A DNA stretch of 64,000 nt, taken from positions 1,801,501 to 1,865,500 of the forward strand of contig JAPTHN010000024.1 of assembly GCA_026936325.1 (NCBI GenBank), read 5' to 3'. The position numbers and the translations under genes are program-made. The notes under the pieces are model-generated. The model did not search any database, was not told where the DNA came from, and saw nothing but the letters and a program-made list of their open reading frames with translations. Below are positions 34,427 to 46,456 of the stretch, in pieces. This DNA comes from Platynereis dumerilii (lineage: Eukaryota > Annelida > Polychaeta > Phyllodocida > Nereididae). How positions within the stretch are numbered: the stretch's first letter is position 1; every line of letters starts with the position of its first letter.

Positions 34427-34799
34427 AAGCACTTTATCGCACTACACCTCTCTCCAGATTTACAGTAACCTTTACGGTATTATTGCTATCTATATCTGCC
34501 TGGTGCAGTTTCATTTTCCATCACAAAATGCAATCTGGACAAGTAAAACATGGACGAAATGGATCATGTCAAAGAGAAACACCCTCCAATCAGACTTTGT
34601 GTATATGGTTCAATGATTGGAATTAAAATAACAATATGTTCATTGTTTTCAAATTGATATGAGCAGTTTACGTTATCATTTATAACTAAATAGTCTGGGG
34701 GCCAAGTAGCAAAAAGTGCTTTATTTAATGGTTTCGTGTGCACCAAGAGAGGAATGGACAATCTATACATCGTTGGAATCGCCAGGTTCCGTAGATTAT

Positions 34800-35945
34800 G
34801 GAATGGGGGGATGCAGTAAAATCGCTTGGTGCAGTTTTTTGTAAATTGGTTACCATGGCAACCAAGTCATAATTGCAAAATACATAACTTTGCAAACTTT
34901 ATCAAGATTTTCAGTGACTTTGGTTTTAGTCAGGTGAGATTTAACTTCACTTTTGTATTTCCACTAAATGTGGCTTTATTTAAGTATTTTGACTTTTTTG
35001 GTCATGTGACCCTCTGAGTGGGGTTCCAGGGTTTAAGATACAAAATTCAATTTTTTATTCAAATTTTCACACAGAAATTGTTATAACTCAGGATATATTA
35101 ATGGTAGAGACTTGCTTATGGTGTTGTTGGAAAGCAATTTTTATCTGCTTGAAATATGTATTTGTTTTGTTTTGGTATCCATGGCAACCAGACGTCAGAA
35201 CAATGATATTTGGTTAAAGTGCCATTTCTTTTGTTGATGAAAGACTCAATTTTCAGCAACATAGACCTAGCAAATATGCTTGATAGGTTTACTAGAAACA
35301 TGATATGAGGTGAAATGTATTGAGTTGGTCATGTGACTAATGATCACATGCCTATATAAGGTGATAACTACAAAAAAGTGGGAACTTAAGGCATTTTGTA
35401 TGATACCGCTGACCCTTTTCGCAGTACTATTTATGTTATAATTCAGGAAATATTAACATTACAGACGTGTCCATGGCATTGTTGGAGAGCAAATTTAATT
35501 AGCTAGAATTTTGTGTTTCATCTGTATTGGTATCCATGGTGACCAGTCACCCCAGCAACGACATTTGAATATTGTGGCGTTTAGCTGAATTTAAGGAACA
35601 TTACATCTTCACTGGCATAAACATGGCAAACACATTCTTGGACTTGCTCAACCTTAGTAGGTGGTTAAATGTACAATGATAGTCATGTGACTTGTGGTCA
35701 CATGACATATGATAAGGTGATAATCATGGAAAAAGCTGAAATTTAATGCATTTCATATATATGCTTGCGACCTATTCCACAGTACTATTTGTGTCATAAG
35801 TTAGGATGTTTTGATGCTACCAATATGTTTGTGGTGTCATTAGAGAGAGAATTAAATCAGTTAGAATACTGTGTTTGCTTTGGTAGCCATGGTAACCAGT
35901 CACTACGGAAACAATATTTGAATATTGTAACATTTGAGACCAAGC
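34800..35945 (+). repeat. ~355-bp tandem units with X-box-like palindromes (arm 1 of a large inverted repeat)
   Basis: Units centre on GTTACCATGGCAAC (34849), GTATCCATGGCAAC (35175), GTATCCATGGTGAC (35530) and GTAGCCATGGTAAC (35883), about 353-355 bp apart for the last three. Each is followed by similar sequence with GTCATGTGAC and TATAAGGTGATAA. 35095-35945 is mirrored by 38925-40715. No protein is encoded; the parallel short reading frames in both arms are a consequence of the repeat. Confidence 0.8.
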
Positions 35946-36351
35946 AAACATTTACTTGGACTTACTAAAGCATAGCATAAGGAGAAATCGTCTATAGTGT
36001 AGGTATCGACTGAGTTAAATCAATTCTTTTTTCAAGTATTTCAACACGGCAAATTTGAAATGCATTTTATCATTATTCCTGACAGCTTTAGATTTTGGGG
36101 GTAAGGGTGTGCAGAAGGTAATTTAGGATGAATGGAGGCCTGCAAGGCCAGCCTTTGTGGCAGCTGAAGCACTGTGTGACAGTAGACTCCAGAAGCCAAC
36201 CGGATTTCAGATGCTCTGAAATGCACTCTGAGCATTCTAGAGGGTGTAAAATAGTACTGCAAATCTTTTGTATAAATTCCTAAAGAACTTCAACATGGCA
36301 ACATCTTAAATAGCAAAGTCACAATAAAATGCTTCAAACGAAAGAAAAGTC

Positions 36352-37053
36352 AGTCCCGATTTCACAAACCTGGGCTCAAGAGAAGAGCCAGATCTAAGCT
36401 AAGACCTGGTTTGGCTAAGCCAATCAGTCAAGCAGAGCATCATCAAAAAGTTTGGTGAAAGTTTGCACATAGTATCTGAACAGTACAACTGCTACATACA
36501 CAATATTTCAATTGCCTAAACAAGCCAGGGAATATTGCAAGACACGTAGACTCGGGGAGGGCTGGTACTTTTTAAGATTAAAAAATGTCCATCAAATTTA
36601 GGGGGAAAAAAATTAACTCCATAAACCATCAAACAGCCTATCAACCAGCCTGTCACTCTATCCATTTATTGATCTATCTATCTCCATAAAAAGCTAAATA
36701 TCCCTTTTATTTAACATATCCCAGCTTTTTCCGAATTTACGTGGCATATATGGTGCATGTGAATTTCTCCGTTTTTGGAAATAGTTCTGACAATTCCAGC
36801 TGAGTCCTGTACATATATTTTGTCTTATTTTCGGACTTCTGCAAATTGTATTATGGGTAGCCCCCAGAAATGTTGATGTTTAGGCCCACATTGCAGTGCA
36901 TAACTGAGAGTTATATGAACAATGTTTGTGAATCAATAATCCTTGGCGAGTCTAAAGAAAAAAACACAGTATGTGAAAGGGACTTAGTTAAACCAGGTTT
37001 AAAACAGTTAAGACCAGGCCTAACTGTTAGAACTATGTTGGTGAACTCGGCCC
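36352..37053. mobile_element. Diverged Harbinger-related MITE
   Basis: Starts with TTCACAAACCTGGGCTC and contains GCTAAGACCTGGTTTGGCTA and AGCCAATCAGTCAAGC as in the element at 5146; ends GTTAGAACTATGTTGGTGAA CTCGGCC. There is no transposase. Confidence 0.6.
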
Positions 37054-37054
37054 A

Positions 37055-37440
37055 TGTATATAATTTTCACTATTTGGCATGTTCACGAATTCGTGGGGGT
37101 GTAAAACCGAGCATGTACGAATTTGTGGACATGAAAAAAGGAGCACATGTGCTCGTATACATGTACTAACTAACACTTGTGAATGTGCTTTATTATTCAT
37201 TCGTGATCTGCTAGTACTAACATTCGTGGAATTGCTATAGGGCCTATCATTAGGGTTTAGAGTTAAAATTAGGTTTAGAGTAGGTTTTGCCAATTTTCTG
37301 ATTGCAATGTTCGTAATCACACATACACATATTTGTGAAAAGCAGTATTTGACATGTACACAATTGTCCTGGTCGTACATATGTTCGTTTTTGCAGTTTC
37401 ACAAATTCGTCTACATGCCAAATAATGAAAAAAAATATAC
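37055..37440. repeat. Palindromic element with CGAATTCGTG-type motifs
   Basis: ATTTTCACTATTTGGCATGT at the left mirrors ACATGCCAAATAATGAAAAA at the right, so the whole is an imperfect inverted repeat, probably a MITE. Adjacent 37453-37568 (CCTTGTTTCACT and GGTGAAACCAAGG) may be another small one. Confidence 0.5.
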
Positions 37441-37568
37441 CTCCTCGGCCCCTTGTTTCACTAAAACGAAAGCTAGGATCTTCTGTCAAGGAAATTACCG
37501 TGTCATGAAGACAATTGCAATTTCAGCTAAGTCCTGGCCCTAGCTGACACTGCAGGGTGAAACCAAGG

Positions 37569-38924
37569 GGGGGGGGGAGATATGGGGGTCAGAACACCTC
37601 GCCTTTGGCCAAAAACTAAAGTCACCTTTACCAGACTTTTAAAGATAAGTCCTCACATGTAAATTTGACAATAAAAAATTATACTTTTCATCAAAAATGT
37701 TTGTTCCAGGGTTTTCCTTGCCGTCAGACTGATATTTAGAGGACAATGACCGTGGATTATACAAAAATTTCTCTGATTCATTCCTCTAGATCAAACCTGT
37801 TCATAACATAATTTCCTCTGTGGGTATTTTTTGTATAATTGTGTATTTTACCAGGTGAACCCTGGAACAACTCTAATTTGTCAATTAAGACTATAAAGCA
37901 CTGGAGATTTCTATTGGTATGTTTCCATGTAAATATAATGGAAAATTAGGTCTTGCGGAGCCTGTAAATTCTTCTTCAGAAGGCTATTTTTCTATTTTAA
38001 CACTTACCAAAAGACAAACCATGATTAGGTAGCATGTCTGACAACTGAAAATTTTGGTCATTTTAAACCCAGAAGTCTATGATAAAGTTTTTAAATCAAT
38101 GGATTTAGATTCCAAAAAAATGGCTTCCTTGCCTATTCCACAATGTCATGTATTTAGTATTTAGGGACTGATGTAATCAGTACAGGAAATATAGGAATCA
38201 CCAGTACTGGCTTCAAATTATGCAAAATCCCAACGATTAGAGTTTCCAATCCTGAGTGACTTGACACTTATTCTAAACCAAATAAAAAAAAAATTATTGG
38301 ACACTTTTGATAATCCTTCTACATGTAAAATGTTTGTCATATCCTGACCTTGGCGCAGTTTGCATAATGTTAATTCACAGCATTTTAGCATGATATGCCA
38401 GACCTTCCATGAAAGTAATATAACCTTGAAACTGCTCAGAATCAATATCCATAAACAAAATCCATTGCTTCTGGGGGCCTAAAGCGGCGCCCAAACCCTC
38501 GCCGATTAGGCTTCGGCCCTTCGGGCCTCACCAATGTCATCTTGAACAAAAACCGCCCTTAACCGGTTTCTTACTATGACTTTGGCTCACAGGATGATAT
38601 AGTGTGTGGGGTTGCTAAGTTGGGTATCAGAAGTAAGTCTGATCTCTGCAACCATCCTCACCTCACAGCAGAATGACAGTAGCGGGACTTATTCTATCCC
38701 ATATAATGTGATTACGGGTTAAAGGGGGAGGTCAGGCTGTGGGTAGGGGGAGGAGGTATGTGTACACACCCTCCACGCCCCCTGGTTACTGGCCTGCTTT
38801 AACCAAAAATGTGCTTTCTTCCTTGCAGAATTGTTTTTTTTGGAAATTCAGTTCACACAGGGTAAGTCCAAGTAAATGTTTGTTGGCATTTGTCACTGTA
38901 AAAAGAGCCTTATTAGATCAAATC
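37569..38924. other. Centre of the large inverted repeat, no gene seen
   Basis: AT-rich single-copy sequence with a GC-rich patch at 38475-38530. No coding region or repeat recognised. Confidence 0.45.
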
Positions 38925-40715
38925 AAATGTTACAATATTCAAATATTGTTTCTGTAGTGACTGGTTACCATGGATACCAAAACAAGCACAGTATTCATAC
39001 TGATTAAATTCTCTCTCTAATAACATCACAAACATATTTGTAGCATCAAAACATCCTAACTTATGACACAAATAGTACTGTGGAATAGGTCGCAAGCATA
39101 TATATGAAATGCATTAGATTTCAGCTTTTTCCTTAATTATCACCTTATCATATGTCATATGACCACAAGTCACATGACTATCATTGTACATTTAACCACC
39201 TACTAAGGTTGAGTAAGTCCAAGAATGTGTTTGCCATGTTCATGCCAGTGAAGATGTAATGTTCCTTAAATTCAGCTAAACGCCACAATATTCAAATGTC
39301 GTTGCTGGGGTGACTGGTCACCATTGTTATCAATTCAAATGAAACACAAACTTCTAGCTAATCATATTTGCTGTCCAACAATGCCATGCACATGTCTGTA
39401 GTGTCAATAAAACCTGAATTATAACACAACTAGTACTGCAAAATGGGTCAGCGGCATCATAAAAAATGCCTTAAGTTCCCACTTTTTTGTGGTTATCACC
39501 GTATATAGGCATGTGCTCATTAGTCACATGACCAACTTAATACATTTCACCTCATATCATGTTTCTAGTAAACCTATCAAGCATGTTTGCTAGTAGCGGG
39601 GCAGGTATGTAAAAAAATAGTGCATTTATACATAGAAGCATGAAAAAACATCTATAAAAACATATTTGGATAGGGAGCCACTTAAAATTTAGCTTAGGTG
39701 GCTACTGGCAGCCATTTTCCAAAATGGCAGTCAATTCTTCCATTTTGCTGCTTTCTCTATGGTTCCTACAAATAGAATACATGTAAATATTGTTTTTTAT
39801 TGCTTCTCTAAGTATTCAGTACATTACCATAACATTTTTTGGTAGCTTTGGTCCATTTTTAGGCTCGTTGGAATCCTTTTTTGTTAGAAATATTGATTCA
39901 AACACTGGATTTCGCGGTTACGGATGGTTACACCAATTCTCCATAAATCTCAAAATAAATTACATATTTGAATTCCTTGTAAGAAGAGCTTTCAAATGAG
40001 TACCCGCATCAATGGGTTGCGTAAACTTGGTGCGAAAATGGAAAAAATGAAAATAAAATAATTTTTGAAGATTTTGTTGTTTCTTTAATTTTGACAAAAA
40101 ATTCATGGAAACTATTGATGCGACCATTCATTTGAAAGCTCTTCTTACAAGGAATTCAAATATGTAGTCAGTTTTAAAATCAATTGAGATTCCATGAAAC
40201 TATGGGAAACCGCGAAAATGATACATTTTCTTCAACAATTCTAGCAAAATGGACCCTGACTACCCTAAAATTCCTCAGTTCAATCTAAAAATCAATAGAT
40301 AATGTTCTTAAGATCTGTAGAAGGAATAATGGGCACTGTTTCGATACTTTAATACTATAGGCACTTCACAGAGAGCAGGAAAATGAGAAGATTAGCCGCC
40401 ATTTTGGAAAATGGATGCCCTAGGTCAACCAGGTCAAATCTGAAGTGGCTCCCTATCTAAATATTTTCTTTAAGACCTTTTTGAAATGTGTGCCAAGTTT
40501 CATGCTTCTATGTATAAATGCACTATTACTCCCCTATTCATGACAAATCTGCCCCGCTATAGGTCTATGTTGCTGAAAATTGAGTCTTTCATCAACAAAA
40601 GAAATGGCACTTTAACCAAATATCATTGTTCTGACGTCTGGTTGCCATGGATACCAAAACAAAACAAATACATATTTCAAGCAGATAAAAATTGCTTTCC
40701 AACAACACCATAAGC
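38925..40715 (-). repeat. Arm 2 of the large inverted repeat, interrupted by a MITE
   Basis: 38925-39593 and 40563-40715 together are the inverted counterpart of 35095-35945, with X-box-like GTTACCATGGATAC (38964) and GTTGCCATGGATAC (40641). A TAG-flanked element occupies 39594-40559. Confidence 0.8.
39594..40559. mobile_element. TIR element (TAGCGGGGCAG ends)
   Basis: TAGCGGGGCAG and CTGCCCCGCTA form the ends and TAG is duplicated at 39591-39593 and 40560-40562. Arm 1 (35263-35290) shows the uninserted sequence TTTGCTAGGTCTATG. The subterminal regions are also inverted copies (GATAGGGAGCCACTT and AAGTGGCTCCCTATC). Confidence 0.85.
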
Positions 40716-40887
40716 AAGTCTCTCCCTGCTTCTTCTTATTTCGGGGGCTGCCGCCCCCAAACCCCTGCTCCTTGCTTTCTGTTATTTTTCAAATGTCTTT
40801 CATAATTTAAAAATAACATTTGCTAAGCGACTGTAATAATCAACCTCCCCAAAGTGACCTTGGCTGAGATGGCTGCACTATGAACCT

Positions 40888-41030
40888 ACCTATCTATCTA
40901 TATATCAATCTATCTATCAATCTATCTGTCTATCCATATCTATCTATAAAATTAATCAATGAAATTAATGTAGTGTGTTATTTCCATCTATCTATCGATC
41001 TTTCTATCTATCTTTCTATCTACAAAATTA
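40888..41030 (+). repeat. Imperfect (ATCT)n microsatellite
   Basis: Interrupted ATCT tracts at 40888-40950 and 40985-41025, with a duplicated AAAATTAAT stretch. Confidence 0.8.
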
Positions 41031-41635
41031 ATGTATTGTATTATTTCCTGAGAACAAAGAATTCTGACCAGTTGCCTTCAGGGCTGCCAACCTTCAAATG
41101 AACTGAGGAACATGAATGTGCAACAAATACAATGAAATGTTGTCAAACAAGAAGGATTGAAGACAAACAAAGGGATTTAAATTAATTTGTTTTGTACTTA
41201 GTGGTACTTAGCTAAAGCCCTCGGATATATTGCATATTGTCACAAACGAGGGCGTTATCTATTACTTATTGGAACTAGCAAAATGTAAACAAAAAATCCT
41301 TAATTAGGTCACTTGGTGAGTACACAGTGTTGATAAACACTTTTAAGTAGTGTTAATCTTTAAGGAGACAATTTAAAACATCATTGCAAGCAACCGACCA
41401 TGAAATCAGAGCTTTCTGTACTAAACATGATTGGAAGGCATGCATTGTGACTAAGTTGTCACTAAAGAAGCTCATAACAGGTAAGCACAATTTGATATTT
41501 TTATAAAATGCTATTTATTAAACAGCGAAAAAAAAAAGTATTAAAACTACAAGAAAAATATAATGGCATTCATGCGCAATGAATAATATGTACACATTTG
41601 TTAAGAAACGACATTTTAATGCATCTGCGCATAGC

Positions 41636-41649
41636 ATGATGATGATGAC

Positions 41650-41681
<32 letters not shown>

Positions 41682-41722
41682 GGAAGATGATGATGAATCA
41701 TCATCATCATCATCATCATCCT
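41636..41722 (+). repeat. (GATG)n/(ATC)n microsatellite
   Basis: A GAT run followed by its complement ATC run, forming a palindromic simple repeat. The Met and His runs it would encode are not taken as a gene. Confidence 0.9.
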
Positions 41723-41889
41723 CATACTATTAATTCACGGATGCTTTACTCTACCCCACCCAGACTACTCATTGCTCGGCTATGAAAACTTCTAAGCAGC
41801 TTTCTTTCACTTCCTACACTAGCAATTGCGCTCAGCCGCGCTGCGTATGAATTAGTATGCAAATTCTTCGAGCGAAACTCATAAAAAAG

Positions 41890-42300
41890 AGCTGATCCAT
41901 GGTACCTACGTACATTTTCGTACGAATTTCATACGAATTCATACAAATTTCACACAGGTACTTCTCAGTTACTTTGGCCATTTTAGTGCAATATGGTTAT
42001 CACAAAGAGTTTAAGTTTAGACCTGGCTTTGGCCTATCTAAAAAAAAATCAGCAAACAAATCAGGTTAAAGCCCAAAACCCAACTTAACACGTATGAAAT
42101 CCATTCGGAAATTTACGTATGTTTTATGTACATACATTTTCATACGTACTTCGTATGTGAAAACAACCAATTTACGTACGAAATACGCAAGAAATAGCTT
42201 CGTACGTTTAACATACGCTGCAAATTTGGCCATGTACAACAACCTTACCTGGGGTTTGTCCCTTAAACTTAACTTTTTTTTAGTAATTTTTGCAACAACA
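41890..42300. repeat. Region with dense TACG/CGTA motifs
   Basis: Motifs such as TTCGTACGAA and TTACGTACGAA recur, and GTTTAAGTTTAGACC (about 42010) is partly mirrored by CCCTTAAACTTAAC (about 42260). It may be a decayed MITE. Confidence 0.35.
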
Positions 42301-42752
42301 TGCATTATTCTCCAATCATTTTCTTTTATTTCCATTTCAATCATTTCCATTTCTTTTATATCCCAGTGTCATCCCTGCATAACATGTTCCATCAATGACA
42401 ATCTATATTTCATTTCTCATCTTTATTACCCCACTTCACAGGTACTAAGCTGGTCACATGAATTTTACAATATTTCATTTTTATCACAATCAGTTTACAA
42501 TATATCTAAAGTCCAGATTTCAAAGACACATAATTCTGTGTCTGGGGCCTTATTGATAGACCTGTAATTCATACTTTTTCAAATACTGAGAAAAAAAAGA
42601 AGTATTTTTATTTTTATTTTTGAGCCAAGACTTCGCCACTATTTCATGTCGATGCATGAAATTTGATTGAGATATTTTGCTCAATTGTTATTATACACAT
42701 ATTTGCTCGATTGCTATTTCTATTTTATACAGGTCACCCATAAGCCTCTAAA

Positions 42753-42918
42753 ATGGTCCAAGTGAGCCTGATGATAAATGTGGTGCTGGTATTAGTGGCT
42801 CTGTTTTTCCACATAGTTGGATTTGCCACACCCGGATGGACGGGATTTAGTAATGTTCACATCGGGTTGTGGGAGATATGTGTTTCATCAGATTGTAAAA
42901 AGGTACCATCAACTACAG
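42753..42918 (+). CDS. Claudin-like gene exon 1
   Basis: ATG in TCTAAAATGG context; encodes TM1 and the loop with GLWEIC and SSDC. Ends ACTACAG|GTATGT in phase 1. Confidence 0.85.
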
Positions 42919-43971
42919 GTATGTAAAGACAAAATGCAGTATAGTAGGGGGAACTGGGGCACATTGGCATACGGGCAGATTGGGGGGGGGAGTTTGCAGA
43001 TTTTGCAGACTAGCAGGAGAGCGCCACACAGGAATTTGAAATTGCCGTGTTGAAAAATTTCTAAAACATGTATTCTTTCTGTTCATGGTAAAATATTTAG
43101 TGCAATCTTCATTCAATTTGTGCATGGGAGGAAATACTGCAAGGTAGATGGATTCATAGAGGTTCCCTTTATTAATACATAGGCCTACAGGGGGTAGGGT
43201 TGGTCTAGTGGTAGCGTGCTGGGCTGCCAATCGTTGGGTCCCAGGTTCGAATCCAGCTCTTGCCGGATCACCTGGGCTATGTTGGACGGCTGTTTCAATC
43301 ATCCTTCGCCTAATTGCCGTGTCCTCCTCCTGTCCTAATTAGCCAACCCAGTGCATAAATACATGACGTAAAGCCCCAATCATCCATCCATCCATATTAA
43401 TACATAGAGGGTTGATCTACTTCTATGTATTCAGCAAATGGTCCTGATTGAGTGGGTGACATCTAACAAGTTAGACCAAGTAACTAAAACGTTTATATCA
43501 AGTTTTTTCATTTATTTACGTTCCTTGCAGCTAAACTCCGAGCTGTTCACGCAATGGAATCCATCGCCTTCATTTTCTATATCATTGCGGCCGCTTTGGG
43601 AATCTTGGCTGTGGTCAAACCTGGTCTGCGAAAGAAGGCAAATTTATTCATGGGAATCTGTGCCTTTGTTGCTGGTAAGTAGGATGGAAATGGATTGGAC
43701 CTTAACAGGTGTGTCTGGTAGCTTGTGGGCTTAACCTTGCCTTCAGATTTCAAACAATTGTGCTTTAGATATAATTATAATAACCTTGTTTATGATGGGT
43801 TTTTTTTCAGCTTTCTTCGCCATCATCGGTGTCATCATCTTTGGGGTAGCTGCCATGCAATACTTCTCTTACTCGTTTGACCTCACAATTCTTGCTTTTA
43901 TAATTGCAATCACTGCAGGAATTATGTCTCTCTGGAACAACGAGAATTTTGCAAAAATCACCTTGACTTGA
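42753..43971 (+). CDS. Claudin-like four-helix membrane protein, three exons
   Basis: Exons 42753-42918, 43531-43674 and 43811-43971, all GT-AG and phase 1, give 156 residues. TM1 is LMINVVLVLVALFFHIVGFA. The first extracellular loop has PGWTGF, GLWEICVSSDC, matching the W...GLW...C...C signature of the claudin/PMP22 superfamily. TM2 is ESIAFIFYIIAAALGILAVV, TM3 spans the exon 2-3 junction, and TM4 is LTILAFIIAITAGIMSLW. The acceptor TTTATACAG at 42732 just before the ATG implies an upstream untranslated exon. At 156 residues it is shorter than typical claudins (about 200 or more), with only a short tail. Its role is probably in junctions or membrane organisation; the exact subfamily is uncertain. 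Confidence 0.85.
43183..43394 (+). mobile_element. tRNA-derived SINE, family A, in intron 1 of the claudin-like gene
   Basis: A-box-like TGGTCTAGTGGTAGCGTGC and B box GGTTCGAATCC, a body with CTATGTTGGACGGCTGTTTC and a (CATC)n tail. A 13-bp target duplication TATTAATACATAG flanks it (43170-43182 and 43395-43407), the mark of LINE-driven insertion. Confidence 0.9.
43531..43674 (+). CDS. Claudin-like gene exon 2
   Basis: The acceptor is TTCCTTGCAG|CTAAAC and the donor GTTGCTG|GTAAGT. Encodes LRAVHAMESIAFIFYIIAAA and KANLFMGICAFVA, i.e. TM2 and the start of TM3. Confidence 0.86.
43811..43971 (+). CDS. Claudin-like gene exon 3
   Basis: The acceptor is TTTTTTTCAG|CTTTCT. Encodes FFAIIGVIIFGVAAMQYFSY, TM4 and a short tail NNENFAKITLT before TGA. 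Confidence 0.86.
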
Positions 43972-44755
43972 CCAAGCCCGGAATAACTTTGTACCATACA
44001 AGAAGGATGACAGCTTATAAAAAATGTCAAGATTCAGTTTATAGGCGGCGTAAGAATAAACACATATTGCCGATCCCGCGGTGAATAACCGGCTTATACC
44101 ATAAGACAAAACTGAAACTTGTCATTTGTTGCTGTGGGTTTTTCACAGCTTCACTTATTATTCTCCCATGGGAGGATAACTGGACAACAAAGAATATGGG
44201 TTTTATTGCAGTGAAATACTGGCTCATGATTGGCTGACAGAGGTGTCGAATGGTATAATGATTAATATGAGATAGGTAATATCTCTCCTCCAGTCAATGT
44301 TGTGCCAAGTCGATAGGTAAAAGTAATTGTTAATGTAGGATTATTTATAGTCCATTACACCGATAAAGTCAGTCTCAACAGACTTTACAATTACACCCTT
44401 GACAGGCCTGTTCAAGCATGAGCCTTTCTCAACTCCCCGGCCCCCAGGGAGTATATTGCCAGGCAGCCGTTTCCAGCGCACACAATGCTAAGTCGCTCTA
44501 CAATCGCCATCAGGTACAAACCCTATACATGTGTGCGAAGGAGATTCACAAAAAAGAAGATTAAATATACACAAGAGGGCTGAAATATTCAACTATCAGG
44601 TCTTGCATGTTGGCATGAGAGTCCCATCAAAATAAACTGTACAGTGGGTGCCAAATTGTTTTGCAAGTAGGTTTATTAGAGGCTAACAAGCCTCTTGAGG
44701 TTTTATGCCTACTGAGTTATATACCTCTGTATGTACCGCAAAATTTTGAATGATC

Positions 44756-44761
44756 AATAAA
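44756..44761 (+). terminator. Polyadenylation signal of the claudin-like gene
   Basis: AATAAA followed by AATAAATAAAT, about 785 nt after the stop. It would give a 3' untranslated region of about 800 nt. Confidence 0.5.
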
Positions 44762-45159
44762 AATAAATAAATATGATATATATATCGAAAAATCAACAAG
44801 GTTTTTTGTAATCCTTCAAAACGATTGTTCAGTTCTTCATTAAACATTATGAGGTAAATGTTTATAGCATTATTTGGTAGTTTTCTCTGAGTTTTCTTAC
44901 AATTGCATAATTATTCAGGATACCCCCCCCCCAAAGGGTATATGGCTGCTTTTTGATGTAACTCCTCACTGCACCACTGGAATTGGATCAAACTTGTAAG
45001 GTATTGGCTCATGGATCATACATTGTGATGTGCAAGGGTAAGAAAATATTATTTTTATCACTATTTTGTCACACCTTCCCTTGACTAATCTGAATTTTCA
45101 CTTTTTGATGATTTCAGATTATGCAAATTAGTTGTCTTGTTTTCACCTCATTTACATAA

Positions 45160-45291
45160 CCCATGACCAACATTGAATATTGTAACCAAGAGGTCTTACT
45201 ACAAATATTGAATAACCAGCTATTTACTGTAGAAACTTAAGGCTCACTGGTGCAAAATGTCAAAAATGGCTCATGGTGCCCCACTCTCTCC
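45160..45291. mobile_element. Truncated end of a TA-target element
   Basis: The sequence around CCAAGAGGTCTTACTACAA and GGCTCATGGTGCCCCACTCT is an inverted match to 47459-47580. The opposite end is absent. Confidence 0.65.
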
Positions 45292-45352
45292 TACCAAATT
45301 TAAGTGGCGTGATCGTGATGCTCGATAACTAAAAAACTAAGGCACTTTTCTG

Positions 45353-45697
45353 CCTGGGGGGGTACTCAAATTTTTTTTCTGATACGTATGCTGGGCTGGA
45401 AGTTTGGCAACCAGACCCGGTGCTAGGCGGTTGGTCGTCGCGAATATACCCCGACTCCAGGAATTTTTTTTGTCGCCGCCATGGCATTTGCCTGTTTTTC
45501 CCAGATATTAACCAGTAATTTTCCCCGAAAAGTAGCATCACGATTCAATAAAAGTTCATAATCAAATTTAGGGGCCAACTCTAGGAATTATGCCAGATTT
45601 TTAGACCCAACTTTAGGAATTTTTCAGTTGAAAATGGGGGCCTATGCTGAGCCGAGCATAGGTGTACACTTGAACATAGTGAGTACCCCCCCCCCGG
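45353..45697. mobile_element. hAT-type MITE (GGGGGGTACTC ends)
   Basis: 345 bp beginning CCTGGGGGGGTACTC and ending GAGTACCCCCCCCCGG, with a perfect 8-bp duplication CTTTTCTG at 45345-45352 and 45698-45705. It is non-coding. Confidence 0.87.
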
Positions 45698-45705
45698 CTT
45701 TTCTG

Positions 45706-46454
45706 GGTTGGCCCCTGGACAACAATGTGCACACCCACAACTGTCTTTCAATGCTCAGCATGGTGAGTATGAAAGAGCCCCCAAGCAAAAAGGAGAGAAA
45801 TGACTAAGTCATAAAAATTTACCAGCTCAGCAAATGCATACATGTGTGTGACAGTGTGTCACTGACAGCCACTCTATTTTTAGCAGCACAGCTGCTCTTA
45901 CCCCAATTTTTTAAATGAAAAAGTTCTTATCACTCTGGATGAGCAGGATGAGTTGGGTGAAAGAGAGCAAACTCATTCAAATACATTTTCTGAATGTTTT
46001 CAGCATTCACCAATCACTTTTGCTGCCTGTGATGGAAAAACTTAACAAAGAAACTAAATGGACGCTCCACAGATTTACAGTCCTGGATATTCCTAATTTT
46101 TAAAAAAAAAAAGAAATCCTCGATATTTTTTGTCACTGTTATATCTTCGTTAAGTTACAAATTACCAAAAGGAGAACACATTATTTTCCTCTGCTTATTA
46201 TTATTTTTTAGACATTTCACAATTTCACTGTTTCCTTTCAACATTTATTTGAAATTTTTTCCTTGGATTTTACATCCTAGATTTTCCTATTTTTGCAAAG
46301 ATATGCTTAATTTTTTCAGTTATATCTTTCGTAAATTTCTCTGAATTGCCAACCAAGAAAGTAACTTCCTTAGCTATTTTAAACATTTGGCAACTTTTTA
46401 GGATTTTCACAATATTATCAAGACATTTTGACCATATTATTCAGACATAGGCCT
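45706..46454. other. Gene-free AT-rich stretch
   Basis: No gene or repeat recognised. Confidence 0.45.
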
Positions 46455-46456
46455 TA

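Noticed and set aside
35116-40713. Matching short open frames on opposite strands at 35.1-36.0 kb and 38.9-40.7 kb
   Set aside because: They reflect the inverted DNA repeat. No membrane, catalytic or domain pattern is present and the wider arms are not open.
41579-41785. Open frame with Met and His runs
   Set aside because: It is translation of a GATG/ATC microsatellite.
42936-45291. A possible single TA-target element spanning claudin-like exons 2 and 3, from GGGGGAACTGGGGCACATTGG to the end at 45291
   Set aside because: The left sequence matches the family end only loosely and the interior holds spliced host exons.
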